From Gillisia sp. Hel_I_86 (GTDB taxonomy: Bacteria > Bacteroidota > Bacteroidia > Flavobacteriales > Flavobacteriaceae), in NCBI RefSeq assembly GCF_007827275.1, contig NZ_VISE01000001.1:62001-126000 (forward strand): DNA of 64,000 nucleotides, given 5' to 3'. The notes beneath the pieces are model-generated. The model saw nothing but the letters and a program-made list of their open reading frames with translations, ran no database searches and was not told where the DNA came from. Below, in pieces: positions 27,444-35,330 of the stretch. Position 1 is the first letter of the stretch. Each line of letters begins with the position of its first letter. A program made the position numbers and the translations under genes.

Positions 27444-27475
27444 CAAAGGTAAGGTTTATATCCCTATGCATCCAA
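27444..27475 (-). promoter_or_regulatory. Promoter of ruvX
   Basis: On the minus strand TTG (27475-27473, within TTTTTGG) is separated by 21 nt from TACCTTTG (27451-27444), an exact TAnnTTTG. Spacing is within the 17-23 nt known for Flavobacterium promoters. This is the best-formed promoter in the window. Confidence 0.6.
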
Positions 27476-27493
27476 AAATTGATGTGAAGCAGT

Positions 27494-27501
27494 TATATTT
27501 G
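27494..27501 (+). promoter_or_regulatory. -7 element that decides the dapD start
   Basis: TATATTTG is an exact TAnnTTTG located 16 nt before the ATG at 27517. An alternative in-frame ATG at 27466 would lie upstream of the transcript start, so 27517 is chosen. No TTG is found at the usual distance. Confidence 0.4.
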
Positions 27502-27516
27502 CTAAAAATTATTTAT

Positions 27517-28332
27517 ATGCAATCATTAGAGACTCAAATAACAGCAGCTTGGGAAAACCGGGAGCTATTAAAAGAAGAACCCACGATAAATGCCATTAGA
27601 AAGGTGATCACACTTTTGGATGAAGGAGAATTAAGAGTTGCGGAGCCTACCGCCGATGGTTGGCAGGTAAATGAATGGGTGAAAAAAGCAGTTGTGCTTT
27701 ATTTCCCAATTCAAAAAATGGAAACCTTGGAAGCTGGAATTTTTGAATATCACGATAAAATGCCTCTTAAAAGAGGTTATAAGGAAAAAGGAATTCGTGT
27801 AGTACCAAACGCAGTTGCCAGACATGGTGCTTATATTTCCAGTGGAGTAATCCTAATGCCCAGTTATGTAAATATTGGGGCTTATGTAGATGAAGGGACC
27901 ATGGTAGACACATGGGCAACTGTGGGCAGTTGTGCACAAATTGGCAAAAACGTTCATTTAAGCGGTGGAGTTGGTATAGGTGGGGTTCTTGAGCCATTAC
28001 AAGCTGCACCCGTAATTATAGAAGACAACGCATTTATTGGTTCCCGCTGTATTGTGGTAGAAGGAATTCGCGTTGAAAAAGAAGCTGTTTTAGGAGCAAA
28101 TGTGGTTCTTACCGGTTCTACCAAGATCATTGATGTTACCGGTGCAGAACCGAAAGAAATTAAGGGATACATCCCTTCCAGATCGGTAGTGATCCCTGGA
28201 AGTTATACCAAGAAATTTCCTGCTGGGGACTTTCAAGTTCCTTGTGCTTTAATCATTGGTAAAAGAAAAGAAAGCACCAATAAAAAAACCTCCTTGAATG
28301 ATGCTTTGAGAGAATATAATGTTGCGGTTTAA
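27517..28332 (+). CDS. dapD: 2,3,4,5-tetrahydropyridine-2,6-dicarboxylate N-succinyltransferase
   Basis: The 271-residue enzyme, exactly the usual DapD length, transfers succinyl from succinyl-CoA in lysine/diaminopimelate synthesis, feeding peptidoglycan. An N-terminal helical domain (about 1-95) precedes a left-handed beta-helix made of hexapeptide repeats (about 105-215), with VNIGAYVDEGTMVDTWATVG and HLSGGVGIGGVLEPLQ. FQVPCALIIGKR and a helical tail close it. It is divergent from ruvX. A gap of about 130 bp with hairpin repeats follows before the glycosyltransferase genes. Confidence 0.96.
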   Translation: MQSLETQITAAWENRELLKEEPTINAIRKVITLLDEGELRVAEPTADGWQVNEWVKKAVVLYFPIQKMETLEAGIFEYHDKMPLKRGYKEKGIRVVPNAVARHGAYISSGVILMPSYVNIGAYVDEGTMVDTWATVGSCAQIGKNVHLSGGVGIGGVLEPLQAAPVIIEDNAFIGSRCIVVEGIRVEKEAVLGANVVLTGSTKIIDVTGAEPKEIKGYIPSRSVVIPGSYTKKFPAGDFQVPCALIIGKRKESTNKKTSLNDALREYNVAV

Positions 28333-28345
28333 AATCCCCCTCCGG

Positions 28346-28460
28346 CTTCCCCGAAGGGGAAGGGTAAAAAAACATACAAAAAATCTCTGCCCAAGTTAGG
28401 GAGTAAAATAATATTGTGAAATTAATAAAAAAGTCCCTCCTTTGGAGGGATTTAGGGAGG
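28346..28460. repeat. Two small hairpin repeats in the dapD-GT9 gap
   Basis: CTTCCCC-GAA-GGGGAAG (28346-28362) and TCCCTCC-TTT-GGAGGGA (about 28434-28450) are perfect small hairpins in a C/G-rich context unlike the surrounding AT-rich DNA. A related CCTCTCC-CAA-GGAGAGG hairpin lies at 60671-60687. No U-tract follows, so they are repeat elements rather than clear terminators. Confidence 0.65.
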
Positions 28461-28463
28461 AAA

Positions 28464-29525
28464 ATGAAAATATTAGTGATTCAGCAAAAAATGATAGGAG
28501 ACGTTTTAACATCTTCGATTCTCTTTGAGGCACTAAGAAAAGAATACCCCAATGCGCAATTACATTACTTGGTATATGCACATACGACCCCGGTTCTCGA
28601 ACATAATCCATTTATAGACCAGATTCTTCATTTTGATGACACTACGAAAAAAGCTTTCCAATTCGCCGCTTTTCTGAAACAGGTGAAAAAAGAGCGGTAT
28701 GATGCTGTGATAGATGTTTATGGAAAGTTGGGATCTGCAATTACATCTAAATATTCCAAAGCCAATATTCGGATTTCTTTCGATAAGTGGTATACCAAAC
28801 CCTTTCATACTCATTATTTTAGTAGAAATATTACTGCGCAAACCAATGCGGGACCCGCTATAGAAAAGCGGTTGAGATTATTAAACCCTATCCTGAAACA
28901 TATCCCCAAAGAGATTAAACCCAAAATTTATCTTACTGTAAAAGAAAGATCAAATGCTAAAGAAAAACTAGCCTCTGCAGGAATTGTTGAAGACAAATTA
29001 TTAGTGATGATCTCTGTGTTGGGAAGTACCGATTCCAAAACATATCCTTTTAAATATTTAGCGCAGATTTTAGATCTAATAGCAGCGAAAAAAGAGGTAC
29101 AGCTTCTTTTTAATTATATTCCAAATCAAAAAGAAGATGCCCTTAAAATATACAACTTATGCAATACTCATACTCAAAATTCAATTTTTTTAGATGTGTT
29201 TGGAAGCGATCTTAGGGAATTCTTGGCACTAACTTCTCATTGTGATGCATTAATAGGAAATGAAGGCGGTGCAATTAATATGGGGAAAGCTTTAGACATT
29301 CCAACCTTTTCTATATTCTCCCCTGGCGTACCAAAGGGAAATTGGAGCATTTATGAGAATGGAAGGACGAATGTTTCTGTACATTTAAAAGATTATAAGC
29401 CTGAGCTGTTCGATAAAAATTCCAAAAAAGAAGTGAAAAAAAGATCGAAAGAATTTTATGATCTTTTTCAGCTTTCTTATTTTGATGAAAAACTGTTGAG
29501 TTTCATAAACACGATTAGTAAATGA
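28464..29525 (+). CDS. Glycosyltransferase family 9 (heptosyltransferase-like)
   Basis: The protein has 353 residues from the ATG at 28464; an in-frame TTG at 28416 would add 16 residues translated from repeat DNA. The GT-B fold opens with KILVIQQKMIGDVLTSSILF, matching the heptosyltransferase start where GD binds the acceptor. The C-terminal half holds GNEGGAINMGKALDIPTFSIF, the nucleotide-sugar site. It probably adds a sugar to the LPS core at the inner face of the inner membrane. The next gene overlaps by 4 bp (ATGA), so the two are coupled. Confidence 0.88.
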   Translation: MKILVIQQKMIGDVLTSSILFEALRKEYPNAQLHYLVYAHTTPVLEHNPFIDQILHFDDTTKKAFQFAAFLKQVKKERYDAVIDVYGKLGSAITSKYSKANIRISFDKWYTKPFHTHYFSRNITAQTNAGPAIEKRLRLLNPILKHIPKEIKPKIYLTVKERSNAKEKLASAGIVEDKLLVMISVLGSTDSKTYPFKYLAQILDLIAAKKEVQLLFNYIPNQKEDALKIYNLCNTHTQNSIFLDVFGSDLREFLALTSHCDALIGNEGGAINMGKALDIPTFSIFSPGVPKGNWSIYENGRTNVSVHLKDYKPELFDKNSKKEVKKRSKEFYDLFQLSYFDEKLLSFINTISK

Positions 29526-30556
29526 ATTATCGTTTTTTAATTTATATAAGTCATACCTACGCGTTGCCTATTGGTGCCCCGCTTCAAAAAGAAATTTTAA
29601 GACAAGGGTTTGAAGTAAGATGGTTTTCTGAACTTGAGCCACCAAAAGCTTTTTTCCCTGAACATGGAACGCTAATTACTGATGCGAAAAGTTCGATTGA
29701 GTATGAGCCTCATATTGTTTTAACCATAACCAATGAAGTAGCCGATTTTATACCCGGATTAAAAGTTCAAATTTTTCATGGATTTCTAGCCAATAAACGA
29801 AGCAATAAAAAAGGTCATTTCAGAATTCGTGGATTTTTTGACCTTTACTGCACTCAAGGTCCATCTACCACTAAACCATTTAAAGAATTACAAAGAAAAT
29901 ATAAGCATTTTGAGGTAATAGAGACTGGTTGGTCTAAAGTAGACCCCCTATTCCCTTTAGAGAAAAATTTTAAAGCAAGACCTGTAATATTAATATCATC
30001 CACTTTTTCCCATAAACTAAGCCTTGCCTATAACGATTTAGTAATAAAAGAAATAGAAAGGCTTTCAAAACTTGGAAAATGGGAGTTTAAGGTTATTTTA
30101 CATCCAAAACTGGCTAAAGATAAGATCGAAGCCTTCAAGGCGATTCAAAACGAAAACCTAACTTACCACGATACCACGGATATCATACCGCTCTTTAAAA
30201 AGGCAGATATTATGTTTGCTGATACCACCTCTGCGCTTACAGAATTCATTCTTCAACAAAAACCAGTAGTCACTTTTAAAAATAATAAACCCGGAAAGCA
30301 TTTTATAGATATCACCGAAGTTTCCGAAATTGCAGATGCATTAAGCTTAGCTTTAACAAGACCCAAAAGTGTAATGGCGGCTATTCAGCATTATATAGAT
30401 ATTACCCACCCCTATTCCGATGGGAAATCCAGCCAACGCGTAATTAATAGTTGTATTGAGTTTTTAAACAGCGATAGGTCCTACCTTAAAAAGAAACCTC
30501 TTAATTTGATTAGAAAATTCAAAGTGAGAAAACAGCTTAACTATTTTAAATTTTAA
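29522..30556 (+). CDS. CDP-glycerol glycerophosphotransferase-like (TagB/TagF family) protein
   Basis: The 344-residue protein belongs to the Glyphos_transf group. FHGFLANKRSNKKGHFRIRG holds the conserved HG near residue 82. HPKLAKDK and ADTTSALTEFILQQKPVVTF match the family's C-terminal nucleotide-binding motifs. In Gram-positive bacteria such enzymes build teichoic acids; in Gram-negatives, relatives decorate capsule or LPS with glycerol- or ribitol-phosphate or related units. The donor here is unknown. It is co-transcribed with the GT9 gene and convergent with the next gene, 40 bp apart. Confidence 0.8.
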   Translation: MNYRFLIYISHTYALPIGAPLQKEILRQGFEVRWFSELEPPKAFFPEHGTLITDAKSSIEYEPHIVLTITNEVADFIPGLKVQIFHGFLANKRSNKKGHFRIRGFFDLYCTQGPSTTKPFKELQRKYKHFEVIETGWSKVDPLFPLEKNFKARPVILISSTFSHKLSLAYNDLVIKEIERLSKLGKWEFKVILHPKLAKDKIEAFKAIQNENLTYHDTTDIIPLFKKADIMFADTTSALTEFILQQKPVVTFKNNKPGKHFIDITEVSEIADALSLALTRPKSVMAAIQHYIDITHPYSDGKSSQRVINSCIEFLNSDRSYLKKKPLNLIRKFKVRKQLNYFKF

Positions 30557-30596
30557 AACACTGGTACTCTTTACAATCTACTAGCGGCTTAAGCAA

Positions 30597-31442
30597 CTAT
30601 TTATTATACACCCCAATAAATGTTTTAAAATCTTTATAATGCCGCTTAGATGTGAGATTCAGTCTGTTCTTAAAGCTCAAGAACCTCCAAGAATTAAAGG
30701 GTACTAAACTTCCTATTATTTTTGCTATTCTTGCTTCCGAAATGTGAAATTCATACAGCTTTCTAGGATCTATATCGCCAAAACCAGAAAATCTATTTAC
30801 TTTATTTTTGGAATGAATAATACTTAACCAAAGTCTCTGCTTTTTGATTTTGGTCATGTTTTTCTCATACTTCCAAGAACCATGGCGTTCCCTAAACCAA
30901 ACCGTTTTAAAATCTTCCTTCTTTTCTATAAGGCTCATAAAGGGATTGTTCAATTTCATTAGAATACCCAAACGAGTATTTTTGCCGGTTTCCAGAGTAT
31001 ATCCATCTATAATATCGAGGGCGTGGTGATCTTGTTTTTCAAAATAGCTTTGGATAACCTCTGTATAATTTTCATGAATACAGTCGTCATTATCCAGTCG
31101 GGAGGTAATAATATATTTTTCGGAATCTAGTTCTTTTATATTCTTAACGATCTCCGGCAAAAAATTAGACATCCCATCAATAAAGAAAGGAAAGAAATTT
31201 TTGAATGATTTTCTATATACCTCAACTTTTTGCTTGTAAACCTCGGGCGTATTAATATCAAAAAAGACCAACCATTTAAAATTTTGATTTTTTTGATTCT
31301 TAACTGAACTAAAGCAATAGTTTTCAAATAGATCGAAACGCTCTTCCAACCATTCTTCTGTAAGCACTTTTTCATTGTTCTTTGTTGTAGTCCAATGTTC
31401 TGCTCTTAAGTTAAAACGGGTAAGAATATAATGTTGAAACAT
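30597..31442 (-). CDS. Putative rhamnosyltransferase-family glycosyltransferase
   Basis: The 281-residue protein opens MFQHYILTRFNLR. It carries FKWLVFFDINTPEVYKQKV and SRLDNDDCIHENYTEVI, where DNDD is the DxD-like metal/nucleotide-sugar motif of GT-A enzymes. The overall pattern matches the putative rhamnosyl transferase family (Rhamno_transf, PF11316), judged by eye. No transmembrane segment is seen. It is the last gene of a minus-strand set GT4 - Kdo-kinase-like - this gene. Confidence 0.75.
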   Translation of the reverse strand: MFQHYILTRFNLRAEHWTTTKNNEKVLTEEWLEERFDLFENYCFSSVKNQKNQNFKWLVFFDINTPEVYKQKVEVYRKSFKNFFPFFIDGMSNFLPEIVKNIKELDSEKYIITSRLDNDDCIHENYTEVIQSYFEKQDHHALDIIDGYTLETGKNTRLGILMKLNNPFMSLIEKKEDFKTVWFRERHGSWKYEKNMTKIKKQRLWLSIIHSKNKVNRFSGFGDIDPRKLYEFHISEARIAKIIGSLVPFNSWRFLSFKNRLNLTSKRHYKDFKTFIGVYNK

Positions 31443-31518
31443 AATTTATGATTAAAATCGATTTAGATTGATACTTACATTATAAAGAGTTTCTTGAAAT
31501 TAAACTCCTAGCCTAATT

Positions 31519-32298
31519 CTATAATTTGAATTTTTCCTTTAACCTTTTTTTTCTGAGGTGACCCTCCTGAAATTTACTGGTATAAAACCACATCTTTTCG
31601 AACACTTTGCCACTATCCTCTTCAATGAGATTGGAATATTCGTCTGCCATAAATTCCACCATTTCCTTTTTAGGAGTTAAGCGGGAAAAGTTTTTCATGC
31701 GCTCTTCAAAATTCATTTTTTTAAAATTCATCCTGTTAAGATCTACAAGAAAAAAATCATAAGATTTATTGTTAATCTGTATGAGTGTATTGCCTGGAGA
31801 ATGATCTAAAAACTCAATCCCATTTTCATGAAGCTTATAGGTAAATTGTGTAAAGGCCCTTAAAATTTCCTCATGATTTTCTAAGTTAGGATTAGTTACC
31901 AACTCGCGATATGTTAGATCGTATTTCAAATGTTCACTTATATAGAAACTTTCATTAAATAATGAAGATGATTTGTTTAAAGCATAAGCAACAGGAGCAG
32001 GTGTTCCAATGTTTTTAGACATTAAAATTTGGGCGTATTCAAACGATCTTTCCGCTTTAGATTTTCTGAAATATTTATAAATAACCTGATTGAGTTTATT
32101 GGGAACCTTGAATGACTTTATATTAAGGATCTTACCATTAAGATCAAAAAGTTTTATTTTATTTCGTGCACCACTACCTAGAAGTGTTCCCATGTTATCG
32201 AATGATAGTACAAACTCCAAGATTGTATCTCTCTTATTCTGATATTCTTCTGATAGTTTTATATGCATAATAACCGAGTCAATTTTTTGTAAGTGCAA
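31519..32298 (-). CDS. Kdo/LPS kinase (InaA/KdkA-like) family protein
   Basis: The protein has 259 residues; an alternative Met is at position 11. It has a protein-kinase-like fold. KSFKV (K62/K64) could be the ATP-binding lysine and E84 the helix-C glutamate. FLDHSPGNTLI gives catalytic D165 and N170 with His beside the Asp, and FLVDLNRM gives D186 in place of DFG. These features fit the lipopolysaccharide kinases that phosphorylate Kdo or heptose in the LPS core. It is cytosolic or peripheral at the inner membrane. It starts 17 bp after the GT4 stop, consistent with an operon for core assembly. Confidence 0.83.
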   Translation of the reverse strand: MHLQKIDSVIMHIKLSEEYQNKRDTILEFVLSFDNMGTLLGSGARNKIKLFDLNGKILNIKSFKVPNKLNQVIYKYFRKSKAERSFEYAQILMSKNIGTPAPVAYALNKSSSLFNESFYISEHLKYDLTYRELVTNPNLENHEEILRAFTQFTYKLHENGIEFLDHSPGNTLIQINNKSYDFFLVDLNRMNFKKMNFEERMKNFSRLTPKKEMVEFMADEYSNLIEEDSGKVFEKMWFYTSKFQEGHLRKKRLKEKFKL

Positions 32299-32315
32299 TA
32301 ATTAGATTTAATATA

Positions 32316-33422
32316 TTAATCTTGTAAGATCTTATTATAATGCGCATAAGTATCGAATACAAACTTTTTTTCTGTAAACTTATTAAAGAACAAATCACTA
32401 GCATTATTAGCGAAATTTTTCCCAATTCGTTTATCATTTTTCAATTTAGAAATACTTTCAGCTAAACTTTTAAAATCTCCAACCTCAGCTACATAAGCAT
32501 GCGTACCATGTTTCACACAATCATCAACTAATCCAACTTTTGTAGATACAACCGGGATTTTGTGTTTAAATGATTCTAAAATAACCGTAGGGCCTCCCTC
32601 CCTTTCTGATGTTAATAAAAAAACATTGAATTGAGGGTGAAGGGAATGAGTGTTATCCGAAAATCCTAGAAATGTAATATACTGCTCTAAATTATATTTT
32701 TTTATCATTTCCCTTAGAGATTCTGTCCTTTTAGAGAAATACCCTATTTGCACTAGGTGAATATCCCTGATATTTAAATTATTAACTAGGTAATTAAGTG
32801 TTTCAACCAGCAAGGGTAGATTCTTTGCTCTTGTATGATTGGCAATATTACCAATTATAAAAGTAGAAATATCAACGTTTAATACCTCTTTTAAATTTAT
32901 TTCAACTGGACTTTTATATACCTTCTCGGTTACACCATCATAAATGACGGAAAGTTTATGATAATTTTTTGAATTGAGGACAGTTTTAAAATATTGCATC
33001 ACGTATGCTGAAACGCAAACTATACTATCGATACCCTTATAATTATATTTAATCCGGCTTAAAAAACTTGTTTTTCTGCTTACTGCTTTTTTTGAAAAAA
33101 TAACTTTGACTCCTAATTTGTGAAAAATATCTGTAACAACATAGCCAGTTAAACTGGCACTTGTATGGAGGTGTATCAAATCTATTTTTTGCGAAATAAC
33201 TATTTCTTTTAAAAATTTTATATACTTTTTAGAACCATGTCTGCATTTTGGAATTGGTAATATTGTAATATCCGTTTGGCCAAGTTTTTCAATTAAAGGT
33301 GAATTATTGAAACAAAAAAAACTTTGCTTGACATTATAATCCTGAAGTCCAATAATTAAAGAAAGTAATTGTTGTTCATTACCTCCCCAAACATGGGCTC
33401 CAGAAATGTGAAGTACATTCAT
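32316..33422 (-). CDS. Glycosyltransferase family 4, copy A
   Basis: The 368-residue protein has a GT-B fold. The N-terminal part begins MNVLHISGAHVWGGNEQQLL with the glycine-rich acceptor loop. The C-terminal domain has IIGNIANHTRAKNLPLLVE and the retaining GT4 motif E-x7-E in EGGPTVILE. The sugar and acceptor are unknown; LPS core or O-chain is likely from the neighbours. It is clearly paralogous to the divergent GT4 gene at 33656. To the eye its codons are more AT-rich than those of flanking housekeeping genes, which is common for surface-glycan genes and may mean transfer. Confidence 0.88.
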   Translation of the reverse strand: MNVLHISGAHVWGGNEQQLLSLIIGLQDYNVKQSFFCFNNSPLIEKLGQTDITILPIPKCRHGSKKYIKFLKEIVISQKIDLIHLHTSASLTGYVVTDIFHKLGVKVIFSKKAVSRKTSFLSRIKYNYKGIDSIVCVSAYVMQYFKTVLNSKNYHKLSVIYDGVTEKVYKSPVEINLKEVLNVDISTFIIGNIANHTRAKNLPLLVETLNYLVNNLNIRDIHLVQIGYFSKRTESLREMIKKYNLEQYITFLGFSDNTHSLHPQFNVFLLTSEREGGPTVILESFKHKIPVVSTKVGLVDDCVKHGTHAYVAEVGDFKSLAESISKLKNDKRIGKNFANNASDLFFNKFTEKKFVFDTYAHYNKILQD

Positions 33423-33541
33423 ATTTTATATTCAATTTATAACAAAGATAAAATAAGTAGCAACAATCCATTTGGCACTTATCTAAATACTTAAATTTAA
33501 AATGAAATTGCTTATCGCAACAAAGAGATGTAACTACTAAA

Positions 33542-33572
33542 TTCGAAAATGAAATAAAAATATGTAATTTTG
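33542..33572 (+). promoter_or_regulatory. Promoter candidate for GT4 copy B
   Basis: TTC (33542-33544), a 20-nt spacer and TAATTTTG (33565-33572), an exact TAnnTTTG, lie in the divergent 233-bp gap. On the other strand TATCTTTG (33450-33443) lies 20 nt before the copy A gene but without a well-spaced -33 box. Confidence 0.45.
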
Positions 33573-33655
33573 AAGCAGCGTATTTTAAGTACTTCTTTTT
33601 TATCTGAAGATTGCATTTAAATGAATACTATCTTTCAACTTACCAGTCTTTATTA

Positions 33656-34765
33656 ATGAAAATCCTACATATTTCTGCAGTTAAAAGTTGGGGAGGTGGC
33701 GAGAACCATATAGAGAACCTTTGTAAGGAGCTTCACAAAATAGCTCCTTCCGTGCAAAACACGGTTTTATGTGTGAAAAATGGCCTTTTTCATAGGAAGC
33801 TTGTCAATTCAGAAATATTTTATGAAACCGTTTCTATTAATTTTAAAATGGATCTAAGGTTCTGTTTTAAAGTGATTGAAATTTGTAAAAAAAAACAAAT
33901 AGATCTTATTCATATACATGATAGTACAGCGCTAACCTTGTGTATCATGGCAGATCACCTATACAACTTGCCTCCATTTGTTTTCAGCAAAAAAACCACA
34001 TTTCCCATAAGGTCTCGTAAGCAGACGCTTTATAAATACAATTATAAAAAAATAAAAAAAATCCTTTGCGTTTCTGAAGCTACCAAAGCGATTACGGCAG
34101 TTAATGTTAATGATCCTAAAAGATTGGTGTCTATCTATCATGGCACAAAAGTTAATGATTATGATACTACTGAAACTTTAAGTTTAAGAGAGCACTACAA
34201 CATTGAGCATTCAAAACGGATCATTGGGAATATTGCCAATCATAATTGGCCGAAAGATCTGGATACTTTTATAAAAGTTGCCAACACTTTGGTAAACGAA
34301 AGGGGAATTAAAGACCTTCATTTTATTCAGATTGGCAACTACACTACCGAAACTTCGGTTCTTATCGAAAAAATTGAAAGATTAAAGCTTTCTAAATATA
34401 TCACATTAACCAATGTAATTCCAAATGCTTCAAAGCTAATTCCTCAGTTCGACATTTCTTTAATTACCTCAAAAAGCGAAGGTGTCCCACAGTTTATTTA
34501 TGAATCTTTTTTACATAGAACCCCTGTGATCAGTACAAATGTTGGGGGTATTGCAGAAATTATAGAACATAATATCAATGGATTTTTATCCCCTTCTGGT
34601 AATTCCGAAATGCTTTCAGATTTGGTTATCGAACTATTAAATAATTCAGAATTAATAGAGAAATTCACAGCTATTTCCTTTAAAAAAATTCACGATAAAT
34701 ACACCACAGAGATGATGGCTACTAAAACTTTACAAGAATATAAATTGGTTCTCAATGGAAAATAA
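33656..34765 (+). CDS. Glycosyltransferase family 4, copy B
   Basis: The ATG at 33656 gives 369 residues starting MKILHISAVKSWGGGENHIE, aligned with copy A; an upstream in-frame TTG (33611) is unlikely. IIGNIANHNWPKDLDTFI and the catalytic EGVPQFIYE (E-x7-E) parallel copy A closely. The two genes are therefore an old duplication, now divergently transcribed. The acceptor is unknown. Its 3' end overlaps the TsaC/Sua5 gene by 11 bp, which ties a glycan gene to a tRNA-modification operon, probably by chance of genome packing. Confidence 0.88.
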   Translation: MKILHISAVKSWGGGENHIENLCKELHKIAPSVQNTVLCVKNGLFHRKLVNSEIFYETVSINFKMDLRFCFKVIEICKKKQIDLIHIHDSTALTLCIMADHLYNLPPFVFSKKTTFPIRSRKQTLYKYNYKKIKKILCVSEATKAITAVNVNDPKRLVSIYHGTKVNDYDTTETLSLREHYNIEHSKRIIGNIANHNWPKDLDTFIKVANTLVNERGIKDLHFIQIGNYTTETSVLIEKIERLKLSKYITLTNVIPNASKLIPQFDISLITSKSEGVPQFIYESFLHRTPVISTNVGGIAEIIEHNINGFLSPSGNSEMLSDLVIELLNNSELIEKFTAISFKKIHDKYTTEMMATKTLQEYKLVLNGK

Positions 34766-35327
34766 TATTAAGCAAGAAATAGAAAATACCCTTGCAGTTT
34801 TAAAAAAAGGAGGAATTATTCTATATCCTACAGATACCATATGGGGTATTGGCTGTGATGCCACAAATCCTGAAGCTGTTGCAAAAGTTTATAAGCTAAA
34901 AAAGAGGGAAGAAAAAAAAGCGATGATCTGTTTGGTCAACTCTGTGAAAATGCTGGAACAGTATGTAAATAAAATTCCCAATATCGCATACGATCTCATA
35001 GATTATGCGGTTAAACCCACCACTATCATTTACGATGATCCTATAAAAGTTGCAAACAATCTTATTGCAGAAGATGAAACCTTGGCAATTCGTGTGGTAG
35101 CCGATAAATTTTGCGAACCCTTGATCTATAAATTTAGAAAAGCCTTGGTATCCACCTCTGCAAATATCAGCGGCGCGCCAAGCCCAAAATCTTTTTCGCA
35201 AATAAGCCCGGAAATTTTAAAAGGTGTGGACTATATAGTAAATTTGCAGCATTCAAAAATATCAGAGCAACCCTCCTCTATTATCAAGATTGGTAAAGAT
35301 GGAAGCGTTAAAGTGATTCGACAATAA
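34755..35327 (+). CDS. L-threonylcarbamoyladenylate synthase (TsaC/Sua5/YciO family)
   Basis: The 190-residue enzyme makes threonylcarbamoyl-AMP from threonine, bicarbonate and ATP for t6A modification of tRNAs that read ANN codons. GGIILYPTDTIWGIGCDA is the nucleotide-binding entry, KKREEKKAMICLV the KxR-S-like region, and STSANISGAPSPKSF the threonine-site motif. It is the short TsaC-like form without the Sua5 extension. It lies 3 bp before the CCA-type gene, so two tRNA-maturation genes are neighbours. Confidence 0.9.
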   Translation: MENNIKQEIENTLAVLKKGGIILYPTDTIWGIGCDATNPEAVAKVYKLKKREEKKAMICLVNSVKMLEQYVNKIPNIAYDLIDYAVKPTTIIYDDPIKVANNLIAEDETLAIRVVADKFCEPLIYKFRKALVSTSANISGAPSPKSFSQISPEILKGVDYIVNLQHSKISEQPSSIIKIGKDGSVKVIRQ

Positions 35328-35330
35328 AAT

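Noticed and set aside
28346-28362. Hairpin after dapD as a rho-independent terminator
   Set aside because: The stem is good but it is followed by GGGTAAAAAAAC without a T-run, and similar hairpins occur at other sites as repeats.
28416-28463. TTG start for the GT9 gene
   Set aside because: The extra 16 residues are translated from the TCCCTCC/GGAGGGA hairpin repeat; the ATG at 28464 begins the conserved KILVIQ strand.
28464-34765. The surface-glycan block as a mobile genomic island
   Set aside because: No integrase, tRNA, direct-repeat borders or insertion sequences; somewhat higher AT in some genes is not enough.
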